Below the pieces are notes generated by a model. The model was not told where the DNA came from. It saw only the letters and a list, made by a program, of their open reading frames with translations, and made no database searches. Below are positions 18,655 to 26,942 of a DNA stretch of 58,232 nucleotides, piece after piece. The stretch is from positions 1 through 58,232 of the forward strand of contig NZ_JWTB01000018.1 in the NCBI RefSeq assembly GCF_000813845.1, read 5' to 3'. Within the stretch, counting starts at the first letter, position 1. Each line of letters begins with the position of its first letter. This DNA comes from Pseudarthrobacter phenanthrenivorans (GTDB lineage: Bacteria > Actinomycetota > Actinomycetes > Actinomycetales > Micrococcaceae). A program made the position numbers and the translations under genes.

Positions 18655-19266
18655 TTATGCGCCGGCAGGGTCTTCGGGCTGGCCGGCGGCGGAGGACGTG
18701 CCCGGGTGGGGGTGCCCCAGTGCGGATGAACCGGACGCCGGAGAGAGCCCGAGGCGCCTGACCACCTCTGCGGCTTCTTCAGCGGGGGTCCGCCCCACGT
18801 CCACCACGATGGTGTTCTCATCCGGTCCCGGCGGCTCGAGGGTGGCGATCTGCGAATCAAGCAGGGACGGGGGCATGTAGTGGTCCATCCGCGCCGTCAG
18901 CCGGCGACCGATCTGTTCCTTGGACCCTGACAGGTGCACGAAGACGACGTTCTTCTCGCGAAGCCGGTCCCGGTAGGTCTTCTTCAGCGCTGAGCAGGTG
19001 ATGATCCCGGGTATACCCGCCATGGTGTGCTCGATGATCCACGAGGCAATCGTGTCCAGCCAAGGCCAACGGTCCTCGTCGGTCAAGGGAATGCCGGACG
19101 CCATCTTTTCCACGTTTTCGGCCGGGTGCAGGTCGTCGCCTTCCTCCAAGTCCCAGCCGAGCTGGCCGGCAAGGATCCCTGCCACCGTGGACTTTCCGGA
19201 GCCGGACACGCCCATGATGACCAGGACCGGCTGCTGAACGGACTCGGGGGTGCGTGCAGCGGCCAT
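18655..19266 (-). CDS. gntK: Gluconokinase
   Basis: A 203-residue GntK that phosphorylates gluconate to 6-phosphogluconate for the pentose-phosphate pathway. The P-loop GVSGSGKST (about residues 19-27) is followed by the family hallmarks EGDDLHPAENVEKMASGIPL, DEDRWPWLD, CSALKKTYRDRLR and ARMDHYMPPSLLDSQ. About 30 residues of Ala/Gly/Pro-rich tail extend past the usual end. The ATG shares one base with the permease stop (TGATG), so the kinase is coupled to its transporter. Confidence 0.93.
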   Translation of the reverse strand: MAAARTPESVQQPVLVIMGVSGSGKSTVAGILAGQLGWDLEEGDDLHPAENVEKMASGIPLTDEDRWPWLDTIASWIIEHTMAGIPGIITCSALKKTYRDRLREKNVVFVHLSGSKEQIGRRLTARMDHYMPPSLLDSQIATLEPPGPDENTIVVDVGRTPAEEAAEVVRRLGLSPASGSSALGHPHPGTSSAAGQPEDPAGA

Positions 19267-20672
19267 CAGGGGATCACCACTGAGAGGACCATGACCAGCG
19301 CGAAACCTACCACGGAGATGAGGGTCTCCATGACTGACCAGGTTTTGAACGTTTGGCCTACGGTCAGACCAAAGAGCTCCTTGACCAGCCAGAAGCCGGC
19401 ATCGTTCACGTGGGAGAGGAACAATGAACCGGCGCCCACGGCGAGAACCAGCAGGCCGGCGTGTCCGGGGGAGAGGCTGGCCGCCAGCGGAGCGACGATG
19501 CCTGCCGCCGTCACCGTGGCCACGGTGGCCGAACCGGTTGCGAGCCTGATGGCAACCGCAATGAGGAAGCCAAGGACCAGGACCGAAATGTTGGCTCCGG
19601 TGGCCCACTTGGCAACGGCATCACCGACGCCGGCTCCGATCAGGGTCTGCTTGAAGCCCCCGCCCGCGCCCACGATCAGGATCACGGCGGCAATGGGGCC
19701 CACGGATGCACCGATCTTGGTGCCGATTTTGGTACCGGTGAAGCCGACGGCGTAGCCGAAGGTCACGAGGGCAAGCAGGACTGCGAGGGTCATTGCCACA
19801 AGCGGTTCACCGATGAAGTCAAAGAAGACGCGCGCTGCGCTTGGGTTCTTGGAGTTGGGATCGACGATATCCACTACGGCCTTGAGGAGCATCAGGACCA
19901 CAGGGAAGACGATGGTCAGCAGGGTCACGAGGAAAGTGGGCTGGCGCTTGACGTCAGGATCGGCCTGGGTGTGTTCGGTGTCGATGCCACCGGCTACCTT
20001 CGGCGCGTCCACCGGGACCCAGCGCGCAGCGTAGATGGCGAACAGCGGGCCGCAGACGATGACGGTGGGAATGGCGATCAGGAGTCCGAGGGCCAAGGTG
20101 ATGCCCAGCGGCGCGTTAAGGCTGGAGATGGCGACAAGCGGACCGGGGTGCGGCGGGACCAGTCCATGCAGGACTGAGAGGCCTGCGAGAGCGGGAATGG
20201 CTACCCGCATCAGCTTCCGGCCGGACCGCTGGGACACCAACACGATGACGGGCAGCAGCAGCACGAGGCCGATCTCGAAAAACATCGGCAATCCGATGAT
20301 GACGGCGACCAGCGCCATGGCCCACGGCAGGACTTTCGGGGAGACCTTGCCCAGCAGGGTGTCGACCACCCGGTTTGCGCCCCCGGAATCAGCCAGGAGC
20401 TTGCCCAGCATGGCGCCGAGCGCGATCAGCAGGCCGACTTCTTTCAGGGTGCCCCCGACACCGTCTTCGAAGTTGCTGATGACCTTCCCAAGTTCCACCC
20501 CGGAGGCAAGGCCTACGAACGCGGATCCGAGGACCAGCGACAGGAACGGGTGGAGCTTGAGTTTGACGATCAGGAAAACGATCAGCGCGATGCCAATGGC
20601 GGCGACCACGACCAGTTGCGTGTCGTGTCCGTTCCAAGGCTCTGCGGCGGCGGGAAGGAGTAGGGATTGCAT
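19266..20672 (-). CDS. gntP: GntP-family gluconate:H+ symporter
   Basis: A 468-residue permease with about 12-14 membrane segments that imports gluconate with protons. Family marks: FEDGVGGTLKEVGLLIALGA, LLADSGGANRV, LHGLVPPHPGPL and SHVNDAGFWLVKE. Start ATG 20672 lies behind GAGGAA; a longer frame upstream has no ribosome site. First gene of the gntP-gntK pair. No GntR gene is adjacent, so regulation is from elsewhere. Confidence 0.93.
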   Translation of the reverse strand: MQSLLLPAAAEPWNGHDTQLVVVAAIGIALIVFLIVKLKLHPFLSLVLGSAFVGLASGVELGKVISNFEDGVGGTLKEVGLLIALGAMLGKLLADSGGANRVVDTLLGKVSPKVLPWAMALVAVIIGLPMFFEIGLVLLLPVIVLVSQRSGRKLMRVAIPALAGLSVLHGLVPPHPGPLVAISSLNAPLGITLALGLLIAIPTVIVCGPLFAIYAARWVPVDAPKVAGGIDTEHTQADPDVKRQPTFLVTLLTIVFPVVLMLLKAVVDIVDPNSKNPSAARVFFDFIGEPLVAMTLAVLLALVTFGYAVGFTGTKIGTKIGASVGPIAAVILIVGAGGGFKQTLIGAGVGDAVAKWATGANISVLVLGFLIAVAIRLATGSATVATVTAAGIVAPLAASLSPGHAGLLVLAVGAGSLFLSHVNDAGFWLVKELFGLTVGQTFKTWSVMETLISVVGFALVMVLSVVIP

Positions 20673-20727
20673 GAGGCTTCCTCGGTTGGAGTGCAACCGC
20701 CAACGGTGCTGGTGGCGGGCTGCAATA

Positions 20728-20756
20728 AGTATGACGTATAACACCAAAAAAGTGAA
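20728..20756 (-). promoter_or_regulatory. Candidate promoter and operator of gntP-gntK
   Basis: On the minus strand TTCACT (20756-20751) and CATACT (20733-20728) are separated by exactly 17 bases, a plausible -35/-10 pair. The spacer includes the near-palindrome TATACGTCATA (20730-20740), where a GntR-type repressor could sit. The region is clearly AT-rich against its surroundings. Confidence 0.4.
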
Positions 20757-20886
20757 TAAGTAGGACTTACAGTGGTTCTAAACGCTGTGGGGGCCTGTGG
20801 GTGCCGGGAACACCTGCCGCTCCGCCATCGTTGTTCCCTTTGGTGTGCCGGACCGGGTGCGCTTCCCGCCGATCAAAGGACATCCC

Positions 20887-21711
20887 TTGACTCCTCGCAC
20901 CATCGTGATCACCGGCGCCAGCGACGGCATCGGCGCGGCAGCCGCCCGGACGCTGGCCAAGGCAGGGGAGCAGGTGGTCGTCGTCGGCCGTTCCGCTGGG
21001 AAGACCCGCGCACTGGCCACGGACATTGGCGCCGACCACTACCTGGCCGACTTTTCCGACCTGGCGCAGGTCCGCGGACTAGCGGAGAAGCTGAAAGCCA
21101 ACTACCCGCGCATCGATGTCCTGGCCAACAACGCCGGCGGCATGATGGGCAAGCGCACGCTCACCGTGGACGGAAACGAGCTGACGTTCCAGGTCAACCA
21201 CCTGGCGCCGTTCCTGCTTACCAACCTGCTGATGGACACCCTGACCGCCAGCGGGGCAAAGGTCATCAACACCGCCAGTGCCGCAAACTTCTCCGGCAAG
21301 CTGGACCTGTTCGACCTCAACGCCGAGCACGGGTACCGCACCTACCGCGCCTACGGCACGGGCAAGCTCGCCAACATCCTGTTCACCTCGGAGCTGCACC
21401 GCCGCTTCCACGACCAGGGAATTTCGACGGCGGCGTTCCACCCGGGCGTGGTCCGGACCAACTTCGCGGCGGACTCCACCAGCCCCTTCCGGCACGCCTA
21501 CAAGACACTGTTGAACCGCTTCATGCTCAGCCCGGACCAGGGCGCCGACACCATGCTGTGGCTGATCAACGGCACCCCCGGCGCGGACTGGATCTCCGGC
21601 GCCTACTACGCCAAGCGTGCCCTGGCCAAGGCCAACCGGCAGGCCTACGACGCCGAACTGGCTCGCGGGCTCTGGGAGAAGAGCGAAGAACTGGTCAAGA
21701 AGTTCGTCTAG
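20887..21711 (+). CDS. Short-chain dehydrogenase/reductase, retinol-dehydrogenase-like
   Basis: A 274-residue SDR with TGASDGIGAAAARTLA as cofactor loop, NNAGGMMG, the catalytic YGTGK (with Ser nearby in NTASAANF) and HPGVVRTNF. It belongs with the oxidoreductases that reduce aldehydes or ketones using NADP(H) (GRS after strand 2 favours NADP). I choose TTG 20887: AAAGGA at 20875-20880 is at ideal distance, whereas the longer frame from 20797 has no site and a Pro-rich extension. Its stop is four bases from the convergent lipoprotein stop. Confidence 0.82.
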   Translation: MTPRTIVITGASDGIGAAAARTLAKAGEQVVVVGRSAGKTRALATDIGADHYLADFSDLAQVRGLAEKLKANYPRIDVLANNAGGMMGKRTLTVDGNELTFQVNHLAPFLLTNLLMDTLTASGAKVINTASAANFSGKLDLFDLNAEHGYRTYRAYGTGKLANILFTSELHRRFHDQGISTAAFHPGVVRTNFAADSTSPFRHAYKTLLNRFMLSPDQGADTMLWLINGTPGADWISGAYYAKRALAKANRQAYDAELARGLWEKSEELVKKFV

Positions 21712-21714
21712 TCC

Positions 21715-22494
21715 CTACCGCTCGCAGCCGACGCCGTCATGATCGGCGTCAAGGCCATAGATGTCCCGGCCAATGACCTGGACGGGACCGCTGACGTACG
21801 CCGGGCCGTTTCCGCTGCCGCCGGCGCAGTCCACATCGGACGCAATGGGGACGCAGCCTGAGTAGTTCGGATCGCAGCCAGGATTGGTCCCGGGAACGGC
21901 AGGGGCAACGGGAGCCGGAGGCGCCGCTGCCTTGGCGGCCGCTTCCGCTGCGGCCTGTGCCGCCGCAGCCTCCTGGGCTGCCCTCGCTTCGGCGGCTTGC
22001 CTGGCGGCTGCCTCGGCTGCTGCGGCTGCGTCTGCCGCTGCCTTGTCCGCTGCTGCCTTGTCCGCCGCTGCTTTGTCTGCGGCCGCTTTGTCTGCCGCAG
22101 CCTTGTCGGCTGCCGCCTTCGCCGCCGCCGCGGCCGCCAGCTTTTCGGTAACGCCTTTGGCCTCTGCAGCCTCAAGCCAGACCAACCTGCCCGATTCGTC
22201 CTCGGTGCAGACATAGGTGCTGGCTGCCGCCGTCTGTTCCGCGTTCACGGTGCTGCACAAGGTATGCGCAAGGGGCGTCGCCGTGGGGGTTGCGGTCGCA
22301 GATTCGCTGGCGGGCCTTGCGCCGGCCGTCAGGGAGGCCTGGGTGCCGCCGCAGCCGGTCAGCAGAAGGACGACGACGGCGGCTGCACCTGCGGCCAGTG
22401 CTGGAGTGCGGCCCTTCCGCAGGGAGGCTCGGGCGCCGGAGGCGTCTTCCTGGCAGTGGTTGCGCGGCGCTGAAGAGCGGAAAGGTGCAGGCAT
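21715..22494 (-). CDS. Lipoprotein with KAAAD coiled region and Excalibur domain
   Basis: A 259-residue predicted lipoprotein: signal region AAAVVVLLLTGC with the lipid Cys at about residue 48, after a longer than usual cytosolic n-region. Then a Cys-containing segment (LCSTVNAEQ...YVCTEDESG), a long Ala/Lys/Asp helix made of KAAAD pentapeptides (about 115-190), a Pro/Ala linker and a C-terminal Excalibur-type Ca2+-binding motif, DIYGLDADHDGVGCE, with paired Cys upstream (CDPNYSGC, DVDC). Excalibur domains sit on the cell surface of Gram-positives. Start ATG 22494 has GGGGGA seven bases upstream. Confidence 0.8.
   Translation of the reverse strand: MPAPFRSSAPRNHCQEDASGARASLRKGRTPALAAGAAAVVVLLLTGCGGTQASLTAGARPASESATATPTATPLAHTLCSTVNAEQTAAASTYVCTEDESGRLVWLEAAEAKGVTEKLAAAAAAKAAADKAAADKAAADKAAADKAAADKAAADAAAAAEAAARQAAEARAAQEAAAAQAAAEAAAKAAAPPAPVAPAVPGTNPGCDPNYSGCVPIASDVDCAGGSGNGPAYVSGPVQVIGRDIYGLDADHDGVGCER
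22030..22119 (-). repeat. Six 15-bp tandem units encoding KAAAD
   Basis: Six in-frame 15-base units on the minus strand (consensus AAGGCAGCGGCGGAC) encode consecutive Lys-Ala-Ala-Ala-Asp blocks. Units differ mainly at third positions, so the peptide is conserved while the DNA has drifted. The regular i, i+5 spacing of Lys and Asp should give an extended single helix. Confidence 0.75.
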
Positions 22495-22651
22495 GGATCC
22501 CCCAAGTGCGTGTGCTGGATGCGAAGTGCACGGCCAGCGTAGCTCCAGCCGTTTTGACGGAACGGGTTAAGCGCCAATCTTGATCGATTCCTTGGATGAT
22601 CTTTGAGTTGCTTCCCGCTGCCCGCCAATCCCTCGCGCAGCAGGCGTGGAG

Positions 22652-24085
22652 TCACGTATTGCCGGCGCCCGAGAGGTGGGACTGCAACGCCAGCGCCTCG
22701 CCGATGCGTCGAGCCCCTTCCGGGTAGGCGCCCGGGTTGGGCCCGGAGTAGTTGAGGCGGATGAACGCGCCTGCGGGTTCGGCCGGGAACCACTCCGTGC
22801 CGGCGGCGATGATCACCCCCGCGTCCTCGCAGTCCCGGACCAGGCGTGGCAGATCGGTGGCATCCGGCAGGCGGAGCCACAGGTTCAGTCCACCCCTGGG
22901 CAGGGCATCGAGATGGGCCTGGGGAACGTGGTCACGGATGCTCGTGACCAGCAGGTCCCGGCGTGCCTGAAGCTGCTGGCGGAGGCTGCGCAGGTGCGTC
23001 TGCCAGCCGGGCTGGGTCACCACATCCAGGGCGGCGGCCTGCAGGAGCCCGCTCACGTACATGGATTCGGCGGCGCGCTGGGCGAGGATGCGTTCCCGGG
23101 CCGGACCGCGGGCAGTCACTGCCGCAATGCGGATGGCTGTGGAGACGCTCTTGGTCAGGGACCGGATGTAGACCACATGTCCGGCGTCATCGCGGGTGGC
23201 CAGCGGGACCGGATCCGAGGTGATTCCGAAGTCGTGGGCCCAGTCGTCCTCCACCAGGAAGGCGCCATGCCGGCGGGCCACGTCCAGGATCTGGTCTCCA
23301 CGTTCCGGCGTCCACTGCCCCCCTGTGGGGTTGGCGAAGTTGGGCTGCACGTAGAAGGCACGCGCGCCGGTCTCGGCGAAGGCGCGGTCCACGTCGGCAG
23401 GATCGGGTCCGTCCGGACCCGTGGGCACTGGAACCACGCGCACGCCGGTCTGGGCGGCGGCCAGGATGGCGCCCCAGTATGACGGTGATTCGATCAGCAG
23501 CGGCTGCCCGGCGCCCACCAGGGCGCGGAAGATGGAGCTCAGGCCGCTTTGGCTTCCCGGCAGCACGATGACGTCGTTCGGCGTGGGAGGTGTAATGCCC
23601 ACCGGGGTTGCCTGCCCCAGCTCCTGGGCGAACCACTGCTGCAGGTCCGGCATTCCCGCTGCAGGCGGCCGGGACAGCGCGGCGTCCCCGCGGGCGGCCC
23701 GGGCCAGGGCTGACCTGACCAGCCGCTCCGGCAGGAGCTCCCGGTCCGGGTAGCCGGAGTGGAACCAGATGGCATCCCCGGGCACGTTGCGCATGGTGCC
23801 CGACGACGACGGCAGCGTCGACGACGGCGACCGCAGCGCCGCCGTTTGCCAGCCGTAGTCCAACGGGCGGGCCGTCCGGACCGCACGGACGAACGTCCCG
23901 ACGCCGGGCCGGCTTTCGATCAGGCCCTGCGCCGTCAGTACCTGGAGTGCCTTCTGCACCGTGACCGGGCTGGCCTGGTGCTCGGCCACCAACTGCCGGG
24001 TGGACGGCAGTTTCGCCCCCGGAGCGGCCGCGGCCACCCAAAGCCTGAGTGCCGCAACAATCCGAGAGCTGCTATCGTTGTTCAT
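22652..24085 (-). CDS. MocR/PdxR-type GntR regulator with aminotransferase-like domain
   Basis: A 477-residue fusion of an N-terminal GntR winged helix (about 1-75: LPSTRQLVAEHQASPVTVQKAL, GLIESRPGVGTFVR) and a fold-type I aminotransferase-like effector domain (about 110-477). PLP features: PGSQSGLSSIFRAL, VQPNFANPTGGQW, and RSLTKSVSTAIRI with the Schiff-base Lys in SLTKS. MocR proteins bind PLP or an amino-acid adduct and often control a divergent gene; here that is an EamA exporter. A TACTAT -10 on the minus strand (24099-24094) is eight bases before the ATG, so the mRNA is probably leaderless. Confidence 0.88.
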   Translation of the reverse strand: MNNDSSSRIVAALRLWVAAAAPGAKLPSTRQLVAEHQASPVTVQKALQVLTAQGLIESRPGVGTFVRAVRTARPLDYGWQTAALRSPSSTLPSSSGTMRNVPGDAIWFHSGYPDRELLPERLVRSALARAARGDAALSRPPAAGMPDLQQWFAQELGQATPVGITPPTPNDVIVLPGSQSGLSSIFRALVGAGQPLLIESPSYWGAILAAAQTGVRVVPVPTGPDGPDPADVDRAFAETGARAFYVQPNFANPTGGQWTPERGDQILDVARRHGAFLVEDDWAHDFGITSDPVPLATRDDAGHVVYIRSLTKSVSTAIRIAAVTARGPARERILAQRAAESMYVSGLLQAAALDVVTQPGWQTHLRSLRQQLQARRDLLVTSIRDHVPQAHLDALPRGGLNLWLRLPDATDLPRLVRDCEDAGVIIAAGTEWFPAEPAGAFIRLNYSGPNPGAYPEGARRIGEALALQSHLSGAGNT

Positions 24086-25010
24086 GAAAGAACATAGTAG
24101 CGCTACTGTCCTGGCTGGCACAGTGATACTCCCACGCAGGGCCACCGGCATCTGGTGGGGCCTCGTGGGCATCGCGGCCTTTTCCTTTACGGTGCCCTTC
24201 ACCCGGGTGGCGGTCGCAGGCATCCCGCCGCTGTTTATCGGTTCAGGCCGGGCCGTGGTGGCAGCCATTCTTGCCGCCGCCGCACTCGCACTGAGCCGGC
24301 AGCGGCTGCCGCGGCCGCGCATGTGGCTGCGCCTCGCGCTGGTGGCCGGCGGCGTCGTCGCCGGCTTTCCGTTGCTTACCTCCTATGCCCTCACCGCCGT
24401 TCCCGCGGCCCATGGTGCCGTGGTCATCGCCCTTCTGCCTGCCGCCACCGCAACCGTGGCCATCCTTCGGACCGGTGAACGGCCGCCCGCGGCCTTCTGG
24501 ACCGTGATGGTGCTGGGCTCCCTGGCGGCGGTTTCCTTCGCGTTCCTGCAGTCCGGGGGTGTAGGCCAGCTGCACTGGGCGGACCTCCTCCTGCTCGGCG
24601 CCGTGGTATGCGCGGCCGTCGGCTACGCCGAGGGCGGCCTCCTGGCCCGCGAACTGGGCGCGTGGCAAACCATCGCCTGGGCGCTGCTCCTCGCCGCCCC
24701 GGCCATGCTGGTACTGGCCGTAGGCTCCGCCCTCACCCAGCCGCCGTCGGCCACGCCCGCACAGTGGGCCGCGTTCGGCTACCTGGCCGTGGTCAGCATG
24801 TTCCTTGGCTTCTTCGCCTGGTACCGCGGCCTGGCCATCGGCCCCATGGCGCAGGTCAGCCAGATCCAGCTGGTCCAGCCCGTCCTGAGCATCGGCTGGG
24901 CCGCCCTCTTCCTGGGCGAGGCGCTCCCCTGGACCACCGTGATCGGCGCCCTCTCCGTGATCCTGTGCGCTGCCGCGGCCGTCCGTGTCCGGCTCAAGCC
25001 ATCCTCCTGA
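24084..25010 (+). CDS. EamA/DMT-family transporter, divergent from MocR
   Basis: A 308-residue protein with ten hydrophobic segments in two EamA repeats (about 20-150 and 165-300), as in drug/metabolite exporters such as amino-acid efflux proteins. The longest frame starts at ATG 24084, which overlaps the MocR ATG (CATG, 24083-24086). That would leave no room for promoters, so GTG 24123 (VILPRRATG) is a serious alternative: TACTGT at 24104-24109 could be its -10 and the palindrome at 24096 an operator. Likely controlled by the MocR neighbour and exporting an amino acid or vitamin B6-related compound (inference). Confidence 0.8.
   Translation: MKEHSSATVLAGTVILPRRATGIWWGLVGIAAFSFTVPFTRVAVAGIPPLFIGSGRAVVAAILAAAALALSRQRLPRPRMWLRLALVAGGVVAGFPLLTSYALTAVPAAHGAVVIALLPAATATVAILRTGERPPAAFWTVMVLGSLAAVSFAFLQSGGVGQLHWADLLLLGAVVCAAVGYAEGGLLARELGAWQTIAWALLLAAPAMLVLAVGSALTQPPSATPAQWAAFGYLAVVSMFLGFFAWYRGLAIGPMAQVSQIQLVQPVLSIGWAALFLGEALPWTTVIGALSVILCAAAAVRVRLKPSS
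24096..24107. promoter_or_regulatory. Palindromic operator candidate between mocR and eamA
   Basis: AGTAGCGCTACT is a perfect 12-bp palindrome. It overlaps both candidate -10 elements (TACTAT for the regulator on the minus strand, TACTGT for the exporter on the plus strand), an arrangement suited to controlling both genes at once. Confidence 0.5.
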
Positions 25011-25095
25011 GCGGCCAAACCAAAGCCACCCAACCAGATCCGCCCAAGCAAGCCAGTCCAACCAACCCAATTCAACCGACGGAAAGGACCTCCCC

Positions 25096-25716
25096 ATGTA
25101 CATCCCCGCCCATTTCTCGGCCCGCCCGGAATCCCTCCGGAACCTCCTCGCCGCCCCCGGAGCCGCCAACCTGGTCACCGTGACGGACCAGGGCCTGCTG
25201 GCAACGCTGCTGCCCTTCGCATACAACCCCGTGGTGGGGGAGCACGGTGCGCTGCAGGCCCACATGGCGCGGAACAACCCGCAGTGGTCACGTGTGCCCA
25301 CCGGCGAAGCGCTCGCCATCATCCAGGGACCGGACGACTACGTCTCGCCGTCGTGGTACGCCTCCAAGGCCGAGCATGGCCGCGTGGTCCCCACCTGGAA
25401 CTACAGCACCGCGCACGTGTACGGCGAGCTGGTGGTCCATGACGACGCCGGCTGGCTGGCACGGCACGTCCGGCACCTGACGGCCCTGCACGAGGACGGC
25501 CGGGAGGAACCCTGGGCCGTGGACGATGCCCCGGAGAAGTTCATCGCCGGGCAGCTGCGCGCCATCGTGGGCGTGGAACTGGTGATCACCCGGATCGAGG
25601 CGAAGGAGAAACTCAGCCAGAACCGCTCCGAAGCGGACGCCAAAGGGGTGGCGGCAGGCCTGCGGGCCAGCGGGCGGGAAGCCGGCGCGGCCGCCGTCGA
25701 ACGCGCCCGCCCCTGA
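25096..25716 (+). CDS. PaiB-type FMN-binding negative transcriptional regulator
   Basis: A 206-residue split-barrel protein with the PaiB pattern: MYIPAHF start, LLPFAYNP, GALQAHMARNNPQW, IIQGPDDYVSPSWYASK, VPTWNYSTAHVYG, and IVGVELVITRIEAKEKLSQN. PaiB in Bacillus represses sporulation and degradative-enzyme genes; the actinobacterial homologues are often flavin- or heme-binding proteins of uncertain role. ATG 25096 follows GAAAGGA. The 75 bases before that site are nearly free of G (CA-rich), so the leader is probably unstructured. It may be co-transcribed with the EamA gene (85-base gap). Confidence 0.88.
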   Translation: MYIPAHFSARPESLRNLLAAPGAANLVTVTDQGLLATLLPFAYNPVVGEHGALQAHMARNNPQWSRVPTGEALAIIQGPDDYVSPSWYASKAEHGRVVPTWNYSTAHVYGELVVHDDAGWLARHVRHLTALHEDGREEPWAVDDAPEKFIAGQLRAIVGVELVITRIEAKEKLSQNRSEADAKGVAAGLRASGREAGAAAVERARP

Positions 25717-25728
25717 GCGGTGCCTGTG

Positions 25729-26856
25729 TCAGCCGGCGCGTTCCAGCAGCACCATCACCTCGTAGTGGGTGGTCTGCGGGAACATGTCCAGCACCCGTGC
25801 CCGGCGGGCGGTGTAGGAGGGGAGGGCAGCCAGGTCCCGTGCCAGCGACTGGGCGTTGCAGCTGGAGTACACCACGTGCCGCACGTCCGAGGATTCCAGC
25901 CAGCCGCACAGCTCCTTGCCGATGCCCCGCCGCGGCGGATTCACGATCACCAGTTCCGGCGACTCCACCGCCGCCAGGGCGAAGGCGGTGGCGTCGCCGG
26001 CCTGGAAGTCCATCCCCGCCAGGCCTGCCTCGGCGCTGCTAAGCCGGGCGGACACGATCGCTTCGCTGCTGGTTTCAATGCCGGTGACGGTGCGGGAGGG
26101 GGCGGCGCTGTGCAGGGCGAACCCGCCCACGCCGCAGTACAGGTCCCATACGGAGGCCGGCGCCAGTTCGTTGACCCACTCGCGGCCCTGCCGGTACAGG
26201 GCGGCAGCCATCGCGGTGTTGGTCTGGAAGAAGCTCTGCGGGCGGAGGTGCAGGTTGATGTCGTTAACCCGCATGTTAAGGGTGGACTGAGCGGTCAGCA
26301 GGATCTCCTGCTCACCCTCCAGCACGGCCTTGTGCTCCGGGAGCAGGTTGACCGAGACCACTTTGACCTGCGGCAGGGCGGCCAAGAGGTCCGGAAGGTG
26401 TTTCCGGATGCGGGGCACCGTCTGGTCCGAGCGGAGGACCAGGCGGAGCATTACCTCGCCGTCCGGGGACTCGGTGATGATGACGTGCTTGAGTTCTCCC
26501 GAGCGGCGCGGAACATCGTAGGGCGTCAGCCTCAGCCGGCGGATGAAGGTGGCCAGTACCGGGAAGCAGGCGAGCAGGCCGGGGGAGCAGACGCCGCACT
26601 TGCGCAGGTCCACGCCGTGGCCGTCCGCGTCGAGGATGCCGATGGTGGGGTTCTGGGCTGTCCCGCCGATCACCATCTTGGCTTTGTTGCGGAAGCCGGA
26701 CTCCTGGCTGGCAACGGGCGGCAGCCACTCGATCGCGGTATGCCCGGACAGGAGGCCCTGGCAGTGCTGCTGCTTGCCGGCCAGCTGTTCGCCGTAGGGC
26801 CTGCCCATCTGGGTGCAGGAGCGGCAGGTGCCGGCATCAAAGTAGGAACAGCGCAT
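25729..26856 (-). CDS. rlmC: 23S rRNA (uracil-C5)-methyltransferase RlmC/RumB type
   Basis: A 375-residue RumA/TrmA-family enzyme that methylates a uridine of 23S rRNA using SAM and an [4Fe-4S] cluster. The cluster Cys are in CSYF, CRSC and CGVCSPG. The SAM motif is WDLYCGVGGFAL, the catalytic Cys lies in YSSCNAQSLARD and the base-binding motif in VNPPRRGIG. There is no N-terminal TRAM domain, and length fits RlmC rather than RlmD. The C-terminal MFPQTTHYEVM is the invariant general-base segment (H-x-E). Confidence 0.9.
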   Translation of the reverse strand: MRCSYFDAGTCRSCTQMGRPYGEQLAGKQQHCQGLLSGHTAIEWLPPVASQESGFRNKAKMVIGGTAQNPTIGILDADGHGVDLRKCGVCSPGLLACFPVLATFIRRLRLTPYDVPRRSGELKHVIITESPDGEVMLRLVLRSDQTVPRIRKHLPDLLAALPQVKVVSVNLLPEHKAVLEGEQEILLTAQSTLNMRVNDINLHLRPQSFFQTNTAMAAALYRQGREWVNELAPASVWDLYCGVGGFALHSAAPSRTVTGIETSSEAIVSARLSSAEAGLAGMDFQAGDATAFALAAVESPELVIVNPPRRGIGKELCGWLESSDVRHVVYSSCNAQSLARDLAALPSYTARRARVLDMFPQTTHYEVMVLLERAG

Positions 26857-26942
26857 GACTGGTCAAGTTTACCCGCTCGCCCTCCCGGCCACGACGCGAA
26901 GGCACGACGCCGGCACCCGGCGGAGTGCCGGCGTCGTACCTT

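Noticed and set aside
22030..22119. Tandem repeats as a possible CRISPR array
   Set aside because: Units are contiguous 15-mers without spacers and encode an in-frame peptide repeat inside a lipoprotein gene.
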